Translations under genes and position numbers: made by a program
The notes under the pieces: generated by a model
Told to the model about the DNA's origin: nothing
What the model saw: only the letters and a program-made list of their open reading frames with translations
Database searches by the model: none
Origin: Niveibacterium sp. SC-1
Lineage (GTDB): Bacteria > Pseudomonadota > Gammaproteobacteria > Burkholderiales > Rhodocyclaceae
DNA: 64,000 nt
Direction of reading: 5' to 3'
NCBI RefSeq assembly: GCF_038235435.1
Contig: NZ_CP151275.1
Coordinates: 4,402,001 to 4,466,000, forward strand
Shown here: in pieces, positions 29,401 to 38,104 of the stretch
Layout of the letters: the number at the start of each line of letters is the position of its first letter
Numbering within the stretch: position 1 is the first letter of the stretch

Positions 29401-29519
29401 ACTACTGCCCGCCGGTCTCGCCCGACGCCTTCGCGCGCATCCTGCGCAACCGGACAATCGGCCCCCGCGCCGCCGACGGCACCGAAGGCCGCCTGCTGGA
29501 TCTCGCGCTGCAGCCCTGA
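26424..29519 (+). CDS. Multi-PAS GGDEF/EAL c-di-GMP protein
   Basis: A protein of 1031 residues. A signal-like segment and one membrane helix occupy residues 10-57; four PAS/PAC units span about 75-195, 200-325, 330-450 and 455-575; GGDEF about 585-745; EAL about 760-1010. GGDEF is intact (RQGGDEFIIVL) and EAL is intact (GAEALIRW, LELTESLLMENAEEV, DDFGTGYSSLAYLKRLEVD), so the protein could both make and break c-di-GMP, with PAS domains likely setting the balance. DITERRQ, DITERKA and DITQRKR mark PAC ends. The protein is expected in the inner membrane. No clear ribosome-binding site precedes the ATG at 26424. It appears to be a single gene, convergent with ffh. Confidence 0.93.
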   Translation: MRATRVSPPRPLAVALLCAASVGNAAAAGLVSSGSGLPALALALSAASVALLVTWRLRQRQRQTAAALALARNETARFKQLVEGTNAVTWEFDVRTGVCNYASPQAEQLLGFPASSWLQPGFWEEVLHPDDRKFATEFLQAQLAQGYEHELEYRMVHAEGHTVFVRDMRALYRDGEGKVERVRSLLIDLTVHKTTEAALEDSEARFRSSFEQAAVGMSMCSLSGRYLRVNRRYAEVSGYSEAELLEMDFRALTHANDRERNDLALRSLLEDAGETIALEKRLLRADGGMVWVNLTVSVVRSLRREPTQFMEVIEDITQRKRAESVLRESESRLRTIVGSLEEGIVMRDLSGEVIDCNEAAARIFGVSMSTLRRMRLDSADFEYFNADGSRRRAETLPPLRALGSGRAHRDTTALRRPDGQVRWLSIKSEPLQRDSDGSIYAVVTTATDITERRQSEEELRLAATVFENSVEAILVADKDRRVLRVNRAFTEVTGLRADEVLGQSTAILGSGRHDSEFYASIWQAIADNGFWQGEVWNTRKNGKPFPEWLSISAVRDAQGDTTHYVAVFSDITERKANEARIAYLAHHDPLTGLPNRTLLQDRLQIALIRANRERSMVGLLFLDLDRFKTINDSLGHHAGDRLLQSIAERLRKCVRESDTVCRQGGDEFIIVLQDLVDPESPARVAEKILARITEPFEIDGHMIGTSFSIGIAIYPNDGHDADALMKNADTAMYHAKEGGRNTYRFFTEAMTANALERLQLENGLRQALERNELMLHYQPQVSLTDGSVVGAEALIRWHNPQLGFVPPGRFIPIAEESGLIMPIGEWVIREACRQARQWADEGLPPITMAVNLSALQFRRGDIVATVRKALAETGHDPQLLELELTESLLMENAEEVMSAIKRLKSLGIRLSIDDFGTGYSSLAYLKRLEVDRLKIDQSFVRDVPGDLDDAAIVRAVVQLGSSLKLEVIAEGAETAAQVAFLSAEGCREAQGYYYCPPVSPDAFARILRNRTIGPRAADGTEGRLLDLALQP

Positions 29520-29532
29520 TCGCTGAAGCGAC

Positions 29533-29553
29533 CGGCGCCCAGACGGGGCGCCG
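29533..29553. terminator. Hairpin between convergent GGDEF/EAL and ffh genes
   Basis: CGGCGCCC (29533-29540) and GGGCGCCG (29546-29553) form a perfect 8-bp stem with a 5-nt loop between the two convergent stops (29519, 29561). No T-run follows. Confidence 0.45.
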
Positions 29554-29560
29554 ACGGGGC

Positions 29561-30919
29561 TCAGCGCAGCATGCCGGGCATCATGCCCTTCATGTTGCGC
29601 ATGAGCTTGCCCATGCCGCCCTTGGTGAGCTGCTTCATCATCTTCTGGGTCTGCTCGAACTGATTGAGCAGGCGATTGACCTCCTGCACCTGCACGCCGG
29701 CACCGGCCGCGATGCGGCGCTTGCGGCTGGCCTTGATCAGTTCGGGCTTGGCCCGCTCCTGCGGCGTCATCGAATTGATGATGCCCTCGATGCGGCGGAT
29801 CGACTTCTCTTCGGCACCGCCCTGCATCTGCGAAGCGGCCTGCGCGAACTGCGCCGGCATCTTGTCGAGCAGTGAAGAGATGCCGCCCATCTTGCGCATC
29901 TGGGCGATCTGCTCCTTGAAGTCGTTCAGGTCAAAGCCCTTGCCGGACTTGAGCTTCTGCGCGAACTCCTTGGCCTTCTCTTCATCGACCGCCTGCCGCG
30001 CTTCCTCGACCAGGGACAGGATGTCGCCCATGCCCAGGATCCGGCTCGCCATCCGTTCCGGATGGAACTCATCCAGCCCGGTGAGCTTTTCGCCCACGCC
30101 GGTGAACTTGATCGGCTTGCCGGTCACGTGACGCACGGAGAGGGCCGCGCCGCCGCGCGCATCGCCATCGAGCTTGGTGAGCACCACGCCGGTGAGCGGC
30201 AGGGCCTCGTTGAAGGCGCGCGCGGTATTCACCGCATCCTGGCCGAGCATCGCGTCGACCACGAACAGGGTTTCGATCGGGTTGATCGCGGCGTGTAAGG
30301 CCTTGATCTCGGCCATCATGGCCTCGTCGATCGCCAGACGGCCCGCGGTGTCGACCAGCAGCACGTCCATGTAGTGACGGCGGGCGTAGTCAATCGCCGC
30401 CATGGCGATATCGACCGGCTTCTGGTCCACCGTCGAAGGGAAGAACTCCGCGCCGGCCTGTTCCGTGACGCTCTTGAGCTGCTCGATGGCCGCCGGACGA
30501 TAGACGTCGCAGGAGACGGTCATCACCTTCTTCTTCTGCTTTTCGCGCAGCTGCTTGGCGAGCTTGCCGACGGTCGTCGTCTTGCCGGCCCCCTGCAAGC
30601 CCGCCATGAGGATGATCGCTGGCGGCGTCGTCGCCAGGTTGAGCCCCGCCTGCGCGCCGCCCATGAGTGCGGTCAGCTCGGCGTGCACCACGCCGACCAG
30701 GGCCTGGCCAGGCGTCAGGGAGCCGATGACTTCCTGACCCAGGGCCTTGTCCTTGACGCGGGCCACGAACTCCTTGATCACCGGCAACGCCACGTCGGCT
30801 TCGAGCAAGGCCATGCGGACCTCGCGCATCATTTCCGTGATGTTGTCTTCGGTCAGGCGGGCCTGGCCGCGCATGGTCTTGACGACCTTGGCGAGCCGCT
30901 GGGTCAGATTGTCGAGCAT
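29561..30919 (-). CDS. ffh: Signal recognition particle protein Ffh
   Basis: A protein of 452 residues. Ffh with 4.5S RNA binds signal sequences of nascent membrane proteins and docks with FtsY. The N domain begins MLDNLTQRLAKVVKTMRGQ; the G domain has MAGLQGAGKTTTVGKLAKQL, DTAGRLAIDEAMM and TKLDGDARGGAALS; the Met-rich M domain occupies the last 150 residues and ends MMKQLTKGGMGKLMRNM. Divergent from the CcsA-type gene with 53 bp between starts, an arrangement common in proteobacteria. Confidence 0.97.
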   Translation of the reverse strand: MLDNLTQRLAKVVKTMRGQARLTEDNITEMMREVRMALLEADVALPVIKEFVARVKDKALGQEVIGSLTPGQALVGVVHAELTALMGGAQAGLNLATTPPAIILMAGLQGAGKTTTVGKLAKQLREKQKKKVMTVSCDVYRPAAIEQLKSVTEQAGAEFFPSTVDQKPVDIAMAAIDYARRHYMDVLLVDTAGRLAIDEAMMAEIKALHAAINPIETLFVVDAMLGQDAVNTARAFNEALPLTGVVLTKLDGDARGGAALSVRHVTGKPIKFTGVGEKLTGLDEFHPERMASRILGMGDILSLVEEARQAVDEEKAKEFAQKLKSGKGFDLNDFKEQIAQMRKMGGISSLLDKMPAQFAQAASQMQGGAEEKSIRRIEGIINSMTPQERAKPELIKASRKRRIAAGAGVQVQEVNRLLNQFEQTQKMMKQLTKGGMGKLMRNMKGMMPGMLR

Positions 30920-30972
30920 GTCGGGAACGCTTCCGGCCTGCGGGAACCGCGGCCCTTGGGTAAACTGGAGAG

Positions 30973-31788
30973 ATGGCCCCGATTCTACTGCATGTCCTTC
31001 CGGCCCTGATTTACCTTGGGCTCGCGCTGGCTTGGCGCCTGCGCGGCGAAAGCAGCTCCCGGCAACACGTAGCCGCCGCGCGCGCGGGGCTGGCGCTGGC
31101 TCTGGCCGTTCATGGCATCACGCTTTTTGCCGATGTGGGCGGCGCGGATGGCCCGCCGCGCTTCGGTTTCTCGGTCGCGCTCTCCATGACATTGTGGCTG
31201 TGCATGGTGTTCTACTGGATCGAGGCCTGGTTCGCCCGGATCGAGAACCTCCAGGCCGTCGCAATGCCAGTAGCGGCTGCGGCGGCACTACTGCCACTCT
31301 TCTTCCCCGGCCAGCACATGCTGCCGAACGCGGGCACCCTGGCCTTCCGCCTGCATTTTGTGGTCGCCATGCTGGCCTACAGCCTGCTGACTTTGGCCGC
31401 GTTTCACGCCTTCATGATGGCGGTGGCCGAACGACAACTGCACAGCGGGCACATTTCCCGCGTCATCAGTTCATTGCCACCGCTGCTCACGCTGGAAAAC
31501 CTGCTCTTCCGCTTACTGGGAGTCGGGTTCGCTCTGCTGACCGCCACGGTCTTCTCGGGGGTGTTCTTCTCGGAGGAGCTCTTCGGCAAGCCAGTCACCT
31601 TCAGCCACAAAATCGTCTTTGCACTGGCCTCCTGGTTGGTGTTCGGCACCCTGCTCTTCGGCCGCGCGGTCTGGGGCTGGCGCGGTCGCAGGGCGCTGCG
31701 GCTGACGCTGGCGGGCCTCTTGTTGCTCTTCCTGGCCTATATCGGCACCCGCTTCGTCCTCGAGATCATCCTCCACCGGCCGGCTTGA
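30973..31788 (+). CDS. CcsA/YpjD-type inner-membrane protein (cytochrome c assembly domain)
   Basis: A protein of 271 residues with about eight membrane segments. The segment FRLHFVVAMLAYSLLTLAAFHA and the later FFSEELFGKPVTFSHKIVFA with conserved His are hallmarks of the cytochrome c assembly (CcsA/CcmC) domain, in the YpjD/CorE branch commonly divergent from ffh. The exact function of this branch is unsettled; heme handling or a role with the neighbouring CorC-type transporter has been suggested. GGAGAG is immediately upstream of the ATG. The CorC-type gene starts 54 bp later. Confidence 0.85.
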   Translation: MAPILLHVLPALIYLGLALAWRLRGESSSRQHVAAARAGLALALAVHGITLFADVGGADGPPRFGFSVALSMTLWLCMVFYWIEAWFARIENLQAVAMPVAAAAALLPLFFPGQHMLPNAGTLAFRLHFVVAMLAYSLLTLAAFHAFMMAVAERQLHSGHISRVISSLPPLLTLENLLFRLLGVGFALLTATVFSGVFFSEELFGKPVTFSHKIVFALASWLVFGTLLFGRAVWGWRGRRALRLTLAGLLLLFLAYIGTRFVLEIILHRPA

Positions 31789-31842
31789 CCGGCTCCCGCG
31801 CGCTTCCGATACTCGGAGTCCCGACCTCCGCCGCCGCGCACC

Positions 31843-33114
31843 TTGGACGACATCCCGCTCGCCGTTCAGATCGGCGCGCTCGCCCTGCTGCTGCTCCTGT
31901 CCGGCTTCTTCTCGATGGCCGAGACAGCCATGATGGCCGCCAACCGTTACCGGCTGAGCAGCGCGGCCGCCCACGGCTCGCGGGGCGCCCGCTTGGCGCT
32001 CGACCTGCTGGGTCAGACCGACCGGCTGCTGGGCGTGATCCTGCTGTTCAACAACCTGATCAATGCTGCGGCCGCCACCTTGGTCAGCGTGATCACGCTC
32101 CAGCTCTTCGGCGAGGACAAATGGGCGCTGGGCGCCGGCACGCTGGTCGTGACCTTCCTGATCCTGATCTTCGCGGAGATCACGCCCAAGGTAATCGGCG
32201 CTGACCACGCAAACCGGCTCGCCCCTTTGTTCGCCTTCGCGCTGACGCCCTTGCTGCGGGCGGTGCACTTCGTGGTCGCCTTCCTCAACTTCTTCGTAGG
32301 CGGACTCCTGAGGCTACTACGGTTGGCACCGGGTGACAGCCCGGCGGACCAGCGGCTGACTGCGGAGGAGCTACGGACCCTCGTCATGGAGTCCGCACAC
32401 TTCATCCCCGCCAAGCACCGCTCCATACTGGAAAACCTGTTCGAGCTTGAGGCGATCACTGTCGAGGACGTGATGACGCCACGCAGCGGTATCGAGGCGA
32501 TCCGGCTGGACGGCCCCATCGCCGAGATCAAGCAACGCATCGCCACCGCGTACCACACCCGCATCCCGCTCTTCGATGCCGATCCCAACCATGTGGTCGG
32601 CATCCTCCACCAGCGCCGGGTCGTCTCCGCCCTGATCCAGGAGGATCTGGATATCGCGCGACTACGCTCGCTGGCCGCAAAGCCTTACTTCATTCCTGCC
32701 AACACCCAGGTCTATTCGCAGCTGCAGTTCTTCCAGGAGAACCACCAGCGCCTGGGCTTGGTGGTGGACGAGTACGGCGAGGTTCTGGGCCTGGTGACGG
32801 TGGAGGACATCATCGAGGAGCTGATCGGCAAATTCACCACCGGCACGCCCGGCGGGACGACGCTCGATTGGGGCGCCGACGGCGCGCTCCTGGTCGACGG
32901 CGGCCGCGGTCTGCGCGAGCTCAACCGCAAGCTCGGGCTCAACTTCCCGACGGATGGGCCGAAAACCTTGAACGGACTGATTCTCGAGCATCTCGAGGAC
33001 ATTCCCGAAGCGGGTTTGTCGGTGAGGATTGCCGGCATCCCGCTGGAGGTCGTGCAGACGCAAGACCGCCGGATCCGCACCGTCCGCCTGTTTCGCCCCG
33101 CGAAGCAGGTCTGA
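31843..33114 (+). CDS. CorC/HlyC-family (CNNM-like) transporter with CBS domains
   Basis: A protein of 423 residues with three parts: a DUF21/CNNM membrane domain (about 1-185; FFSMAETAMMAANRYRL), two CBS domains (about 205-330; VEDVMTPRSGIEAI and GLVVDEYGEVLGLVTVEDII), and a C-terminal CorC_HlyC domain (about 345-420). Members are linked to Mg2+/Co2+ export or resistance. The start codon is TTG at 31843-31845 with no clear ribosome-binding site; it was accepted because it gives the full first helix. The next ATG is inside that membrane domain. Confidence 0.87.
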   Translation: MDDIPLAVQIGALALLLLLSGFFSMAETAMMAANRYRLSSAAAHGSRGARLALDLLGQTDRLLGVILLFNNLINAAAATLVSVITLQLFGEDKWALGAGTLVVTFLILIFAEITPKVIGADHANRLAPLFAFALTPLLRAVHFVVAFLNFFVGGLLRLLRLAPGDSPADQRLTAEELRTLVMESAHFIPAKHRSILENLFELEAITVEDVMTPRSGIEAIRLDGPIAEIKQRIATAYHTRIPLFDADPNHVVGILHQRRVVSALIQEDLDIARLRSLAAKPYFIPANTQVYSQLQFFQENHQRLGLVVDEYGEVLGLVTVEDIIEELIGKFTTGTPGGTTLDWGADGALLVDGGRGLRELNRKLGLNFPTDGPKTLNGLILEHLEDIPEAGLSVRIAGIPLEVVQTQDRRIRTVRLFRPAKQV

Positions 33115-33185
33115 CGCGGGTCCGGCGGGTGCCGCCTTTACAAGGCAGCAAGCGCTAGCGCATGATCATGTGCTGAAACTGTTAA

Positions 33186-34922
33186 ATGTCCCGACAGGGC
33201 TCCATGGTTGCAAATCCTCAGCAGATGCCGCTCAGCGGCTTGGCCCGCGCGCTGGTGCAGCAAAAACTGCTGTCCGAACAACAGGCGGCCGAGCTTTCCG
33301 AGCAGGCGCGGACCTCGAACAAGCCTTTCGCCGCCGAACTCACTCAGCGCGGCGTGATGAGTGCGCGAGAGCTCGCGCGCGTCTGCTCCGAGGCCTTCGG
33401 CATCGCGATGCTGGACTTGGCGGCTTTCGACGATACGCAGATCCCGCGTGACGCCATCGATCGCAAACTGGTCGGCACGCACCTGATCGTCCCGCTGGCC
33501 AAGCGCAACAACAAGCTCTCCATCGGCCTCGCGGACCCGACGAACCTGCGCGCACTGGACGAAGTCCGCTTCCAGACCGGTCTGGCCGTCGAACCCTTGA
33601 TCGTCGAGATCGACAAGCTGCTGGTCCTGACGGCCAAGCTCTCTGAAAGCACTACCGACTCGCTCAAGAACCTCACAGGCAACCTCGACGAAGAACTTGG
33701 CGAGGTCGCCAGCGGCGAGGAAGGCGCGGGCGACGATGGCGCGTCCGCCGATGTCGACGATGCCCCAGTAGTCAAGTTCATCCAGAAGATCCTGGTCGAC
33801 GCCATCAACGAGGGCGCCTCCGACATCCACTTCGAGCCCTACGAAAAGTATTACCGGATCCGCTTTCGCACTGACGGCATTCTGCGGGAGATTTCCCAGC
33901 CGCCCTTGGTCCTGCGCGAGAAGATCGCGGCCCGGATCAAGGTGATCTCCCGGCTGGACATTTCGGAAAAACGTGTCCCGCAGGACGGCCGCATGAAGCT
34001 CAAGCTCTCGGCGACCAAGTCGATCGATTTCCGGGTCAGCACGCTCCCCACGCTGCACGGCGAGAAAATCGTGATGCGTATTCTCGACCCGAGCTCCGCC
34101 ATGCTCGGCGTCGACGCGCTCGGCTACGAGCCAGCCCAGAAGAGGGCCCTGCTCGACGCCGTCGAGCGCCCCTACGGCATGGTTTTGGTCACCGGCCCGA
34201 CGGGTTCGGGCAAGACGGTGTCGCTCTACACCTGCCTCAACCTGCTGAACAAGCCTGGCGTCAATATTTCGACGGCAGAGGACCCTTGCGAAATCAACCT
34301 GCCCGGCATCAACCAGGTTAACGTGAATGACAAGGCCGGCCTGACCTTCGCCGCCGCTCTGAAATCCTTCCTGCGCCAGGATCCGGACGTGATCATGGTT
34401 GGCGAAATCCGCGACCTCGAAACCGCTGAGATTTCGATCAAGGCCGCGCAGACCGGCCACATGGTGCTCTCCACCCTGCACACCAATGACGCGCCAACCA
34501 CGCTCGAACGCCTGCGCAACATGGGTGTGGCGCCGTTCAACATCGCGTCGTCGGTCATCATGATCACCGCACAACGCCTGGCCCGACGCCTATGCAACTG
34601 CAAGAAGCCGCTCGACATTCCGATCGAGGCGCTCCTCCAGGCAGGCTACTCCGACGAGGACCTGGACGGCAGTTGGGAGCCCATGGGTCCCGGCGGCTGC
34701 GACCGCTGCAAGGGAACCGGCTATAAGGGACGCGTGGGCATCTATCAGGTCATGCCAGTCGATGAAGACATCGCCCATATAATCATGACGGGCGGCAATT
34801 CCATTGACATTGCCGCGGAAGCCCAACGCCAGGGAATCAACGATCTGCGTCAGTCAGGACTGCTCAAAGTCCGACAAGGCATGACCTCGCTCGCCGAAGT
34901 GCTTGCGACCACCAACGATTGA
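33186..34922 (+). CDS. pilB: Type IV pilus assembly ATPase PilB
   Basis: A protein of 578 residues, the cytoplasmic hexameric motor that powers pilus extension. Residues 1-150 form the GspE/MshE N-terminal domain; residues about 185-570 form the secretion ATPase core, with ASDIHFEP, Walker A GPTGSGKT, the Asp box, and Walker B VGEIRDLETAEI. Zinc-binding cysteines are present in CNCKK and CDRCKG. An in-frame ATG at 33204 is an alternative start; neither has an obvious ribosome-binding site. pilC follows after 16 bp. Confidence 0.96.
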   Translation: MSRQGSMVANPQQMPLSGLARALVQQKLLSEQQAAELSEQARTSNKPFAAELTQRGVMSARELARVCSEAFGIAMLDLAAFDDTQIPRDAIDRKLVGTHLIVPLAKRNNKLSIGLADPTNLRALDEVRFQTGLAVEPLIVEIDKLLVLTAKLSESTTDSLKNLTGNLDEELGEVASGEEGAGDDGASADVDDAPVVKFIQKILVDAINEGASDIHFEPYEKYYRIRFRTDGILREISQPPLVLREKIAARIKVISRLDISEKRVPQDGRMKLKLSATKSIDFRVSTLPTLHGEKIVMRILDPSSAMLGVDALGYEPAQKRALLDAVERPYGMVLVTGPTGSGKTVSLYTCLNLLNKPGVNISTAEDPCEINLPGINQVNVNDKAGLTFAAALKSFLRQDPDVIMVGEIRDLETAEISIKAAQTGHMVLSTLHTNDAPTTLERLRNMGVAPFNIASSVIMITAQRLARRLCNCKKPLDIPIEALLQAGYSDEDLDGSWEPMGPGGCDRCKGTGYKGRVGIYQVMPVDEDIAHIIMTGGNSIDIAAEAQRQGINDLRQSGLLKVRQGMTSLAEVLATTND

Positions 34923-34938
34923 GAAACACGGATAAGAC

Positions 34939-36177
34939 ATGGCCACGACCACCGCAAGAGCGACCCGCAAGCCAGCCACCGGCTCCGAGGAAAGTGTCTT
35001 CGTCTGGGAAGGACGCGACAAACAGGGCAAGGTAGTCCGCGGGGAAACACGTGCCGGCAGTGCGTCCATCGTCCAGGCCAATCTGCGTCGGCAGGGCATC
35101 AGCGGCGCCAAGGTCAAAAAGCGTAGCTTCTCGCGCGGCGGCAAGATCAGCGGAAAGGACATCGCGATCTTCACTCGACAGCTCGCGACCATGCTCAAAT
35201 CAGGCGTGCCTCTGCTGCAGGCCTTCGATATCGCGATCAAGGGCTCTTCCAATCCTGCAGTGGCGCGATTGCTCAATGAGATTCGAACCGACGTGGAAAG
35301 TGGCAGCAGCCTCGCTCAGGCATTCCGCAAACACCCGGTCCATTTCGACAATCTCTACGCCAATTTGGTAGGAGCCGGCGAGCAATCTGGCGCATTGGAT
35401 GCGCTGCTGGACCGCCTCGCCACCTACAAAGAAAAGATCCTTGCGATTAAAAGCAAGATAAAGGGGGCGCTGTTCTATCCAATCGCCGTCGTTGCCGTCG
35501 CGCTAGGCGTCGTGACGGTAATGATGTTGTTCGTGATTCCGCAGTTCAAGTCTGTTTTCAGCAACTTTGGGGCAGAACTGCCGGCGCCCACCCAGCTCGT
35601 GGTCGCGATGTCAGACGCTTTCCTAGCCTATTGGTACCTTATTTTTGGCGGATTGGCGGCCATCATCGTCGGCCTCACGATGGCCTACAGGCGCTCCCCT
35701 CAAATGCAATTCACCCTGGACCGTTTGATTCTCCAGTTCCCCGTCATTGGCGACATCATCCGCAAGGCCACGGTCGCGCGCTGGACGCGTACCTTGTCTA
35801 CCATGTTCGCGGCCGGCGTGCCTCTGGTGGAATCGCTGGACTCAGTGGGTGGCGCTGCTGGCAACCGGGTTTACCAACTGGCCACGAAGCAGATCCAGAA
35901 TGAGGTGAGTACCGGTACCAGCCTCACCGTCGCCATGCAGAACGCCAACGTCTTTCCGACCATGGTCCTGCAGATGGTCTCCATCGGCGAGGAGTCGGGC
36001 CAGCTGGACTCCATGCTGAGCAAGGTCGCGGACTTTTTTGAACGCGAAGTCGACGACGCGGTGGACGCGCTCTCGCAACTGCTTGAGCCGCTGATCATCG
36101 TTTTCCTGGGTACCGTAGTCGGTGGCCTCGTGGTGGCCATGTACCTGCCGATCTTCAAGCTCGGCCAGGTCGTCTGA
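34939..36177 (+). CDS. pilC: Type IV pilus inner-membrane platform protein PilC
   Basis: A protein of 412 residues with two T2SS-F domains (about 75-200 and 278-400) and three membrane segments. Signatures are FTRQLATMLKSGVPLLQAF, GEQSGALDALLDRLATYKEK and, in the second repeat, TLSTMFAAGVPLVESLD, then GEESGQLDSMLSKVADFFE. It forms the platform that PilB acts on. It is the second gene of the pilB-pilC-pilD run; an intrinsic terminator lies between it and pilD. Confidence 0.97.
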   Translation: MATTTARATRKPATGSEESVFVWEGRDKQGKVVRGETRAGSASIVQANLRRQGISGAKVKKRSFSRGGKISGKDIAIFTRQLATMLKSGVPLLQAFDIAIKGSSNPAVARLLNEIRTDVESGSSLAQAFRKHPVHFDNLYANLVGAGEQSGALDALLDRLATYKEKILAIKSKIKGALFYPIAVVAVALGVVTVMMLFVIPQFKSVFSNFGAELPAPTQLVVAMSDAFLAYWYLIFGGLAAIIVGLTMAYRRSPQMQFTLDRLILQFPVIGDIIRKATVARWTRTLSTMFAAGVPLVESLDSVGGAAGNRVYQLATKQIQNEVSTGTSLTVAMQNANVFPTMVLQMVSIGEESGQLDSMLSKVADFFEREVDDAVDALSQLLEPLIIVFLGTVVGGLVVAMYLPIFKLGQVV

Positions 36178-36198
36178 ACGGATATTGCTCTTCATATC

Positions 36199-36222
36199 AG
36201 CGGGCGCTCGTCGCCCGCTTTT
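36199..36222 (+). terminator. Intrinsic terminator between pilC and pilD
   Basis: AGCGGGCG (36199-36206) pairs with CGCCCGCT (36212-36219), followed by TTTT. It ends 6 bp before the pilD start codon. Confidence 0.78.
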
Positions 36223-36228
36223 CATTTC

Positions 36229-37080
36229 ATGATTGAAACCATTTCTCAGCCCGTTCCCTTCACGTTTGTCGCGCTCGTCCTTGGGCTCTGCATCGGCAGC
36301 TTCCTCAATGTCGTCATTCATCGACTGCCCAAAATGCTGGAGCAGGAGTGGCACGCGCAAGCCGCCGAACTGAGGGGAGAACCGGCTCCGGCCGGTGAAG
36401 CAATCAGTCTGTCCAAACCCCGGTCGCGTTGTCCGCACTGCGGAACCGCCATTGCTGCCTGGCAGAACGTGCCTTTGCTTTCCTACGTGCTGCTGGGAGG
36501 GCGCTGTGCGCACTGCAAGGCGAAGATCCCGATGCGTTATCCGGTCGTTGAGCTGCTGGGAGGCGTCACCGCGGCCTATTCGGCCTGGCATTTCGGTTTC
36601 GGCTGGGCGGCGGCAGGGGCGATGCTCTTCTCCTGGGCACTGCTGGCACTCACCTTTATCGACCTCGACACGCAGCTCCTGCCGGACCGCATTACCCTGC
36701 CGCTGCTCTGGCTGGGGCTGCTCTTCAATCTGAGTGGTCAGTTCGTGACGCTGTCCGAAGCGGTCCTTGGCGCGATAGCAGGCTATCTGGTCCTCTGGAG
36801 CGTGTACTGGCTCTTCAAGCTCACCACGGGCAAGGAGGGCATGGGCTATGGCGATTTCAAGCTGCTGGCGGCCATCGGCGCCTGGCTTGGCTGGACCCAG
36901 CTGCCTTTCGTGATCCTGGCCTCGTCTGCGATCGGCGCGGTGGTCGGCATTCTCCTGATCGTCTTCGCGCGCCACGGTCGCAACGTGCCGATCCCCTTCG
37001 GGCCCTATCTCGCAGGTGCCGGTCTGGTCGCCCTGTTTTGGGGCAAGGCACTGACTCAGGCCTATCTGGGCAACTTCTAG
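36229..37080 (+). CDS. pilD: Prepilin peptidase / N-methyltransferase PilD
   Basis: A protein of 283 residues with about eight membrane segments. It cleaves and N-methylates type IV prepilins at the inner membrane. Two CxxC pairs of the cytoplasmic methyltransferase domain are present (Cys68/Cys71 and Cys93/Cys96), with the aspartyl-protease motifs FIDLDTQLLPD (Asp145) and GMGYGDFK. The N-terminus GLCIGSFLNVVIHRLP is canonical, which fixes the start at 36229 although there is no Shine-Dalgarno and the pilC/pilD terminator ends 6 bp upstream. coaE, often next in betaproteobacteria, is not here. Confidence 0.96.
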   Translation: MIETISQPVPFTFVALVLGLCIGSFLNVVIHRLPKMLEQEWHAQAAELRGEPAPAGEAISLSKPRSRCPHCGTAIAAWQNVPLLSYVLLGGRCAHCKAKIPMRYPVVELLGGVTAAYSAWHFGFGWAAAGAMLFSWALLALTFIDLDTQLLPDRITLPLLWLGLLFNLSGQFVTLSEAVLGAIAGYLVLWSVYWLFKLTTGKEGMGYGDFKLLAAIGAWLGWTQLPFVILASSAIGAVVGILLIVFARHGRNVPIPFGPYLAGAGLVALFWGKALTQAYLGNF

Positions 37081-37178
37081 GCCTTGCGCGACAGGCATTC
37101 GCCCCAATCTGCGGGCTTGGCGGGCACCGATCTTGCTGCGCCGCGATAGAATAGCCTCTTGATCCCGGAGTCTGCGTC

Positions 37179-37454
37179 ATGCCCATCTATGAATACCGTT
37201 GCACCGACTGCGGCCTGCAGAAGGACGTCCTGCAGAAGGTGTCCGACGCGCCGCTTGGCACCTGCCCCGCCTGCGGCAAAGAAACTTTTGGCAAGGCAGT
37301 GACGGCGGCCGGCTTCCAGCTCAAGGGCAGCGGCTGGTATGCGACCGACTTCAAAGGCGGCACCAGCAGCAAGGCGACCTCCTCCGGCGAGGGAACCAAG
37401 ACCGAGACCGCAGCGGCGCCCGCGAGCTGCGGAACCGGTTGCGCCTGCCACTAG
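37179..37454 (+). CDS. FmdB-family zinc-ribbon protein
   Basis: A protein of 91 residues. The N-terminal half is the FmdB/CxxC_CxxC_SSSS regulatory-type zinc ribbon: MPIYEYRCTDCG, then CPACGKETFGK and GSGWYATDFKG. The C-terminal tail is S/T/A-rich and ends CGTGCACH, a second small Cys/His cluster. The role of this family is unclear. It precedes a DUF502 gene and aspS, an association seen in other proteobacteria. Confidence 0.88.
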   Translation: MPIYEYRCTDCGLQKDVLQKVSDAPLGTCPACGKETFGKAVTAAGFQLKGSGWYATDFKGGTSSKATSSGEGTKTETAAAPASCGTGCACH

Positions 37455-37474
37455 GGCGCGGAAGCACTCCCCGC

Positions 37475-38104
37475 ATGAAGAAGTACTTCATTACCGGCCT
37501 CCTGATCTGGGTCCCGCTGACCATCACCCTGTGGGTGCTGCATTTGGTCGTGGGCACGCTGGATCAGTCGCTGCTGCTCCTGCCGCCGGCCTGGCGCCCC
37601 AAACAATGGTTGGGCGTGGAGATTCCGGGGCTGGGTGCCATCGTTACCCTGTTGGTGGTGCTGCTCACGGGCATCATCGGGGCCAACTATTTCGGCCAGC
37701 GCCTGGTGATGTTCTGGGAAGGTCTGCTGGCCCGCATCCCGGTCGTGAAGTCGATCTACTCGAGCGTCAAGCAGGTCTCCGACACGCTGTTCGCGCCCAA
37801 CGGACAAGCCTTCCGCAAGGCTTTGCTGGTGCAATATCCGCGTGAGGGCAGTTGGACCATCGCCTTCCAGACCGGCTCTCCTGCGGGTGAAATCGCCGGT
37901 CACCTCGCCGGCGACCACGTGAGCGTCTACGTCCCGACCACGCCCAACCCGACCTCAGGCTTCTTCCTGATGATGCCGCGCAGCTCGGTGATCGAACTGG
38001 GTATGACTGTCGACGATGCGCTCAAGCACATCATCTCGATGGGCGTCGTGGTGCCGAATATGCCTGCGACGGTCCCGGCGGCGGCCTTGTCGGCCAGTCG
38101 TTGA
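37475..38104 (+). CDS. DUF502 family membrane protein
   Basis: A protein of 209 residues with two N-terminal membrane segments (FITGLLIWVPLTITLWVL and IVTLLVVLLTGIIGANYFG). The conserved segment ARIPVVKSIYSSVKQVSDTL identifies DUF502, a family of unknown function. The soluble C-terminal part carries VYVPTTPNPTSGFFLMMP. It starts 20 bp after the FmdB gene and lies upstream of aspS with a 289-bp gap in which no further gene is seen. Confidence 0.9.
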   Translation: MKKYFITGLLIWVPLTITLWVLHLVVGTLDQSLLLLPPAWRPKQWLGVEIPGLGAIVTLLVVLLTGIIGANYFGQRLVMFWEGLLARIPVVKSIYSSVKQVSDTLFAPNGQAFRKALLVQYPREGSWTIAFQTGSPAGEIAGHLAGDHVSVYVPTTPNPTSGFFLMMPRSSVIELGMTVDDALKHIISMGVVVPNMPATVPAAALSASR

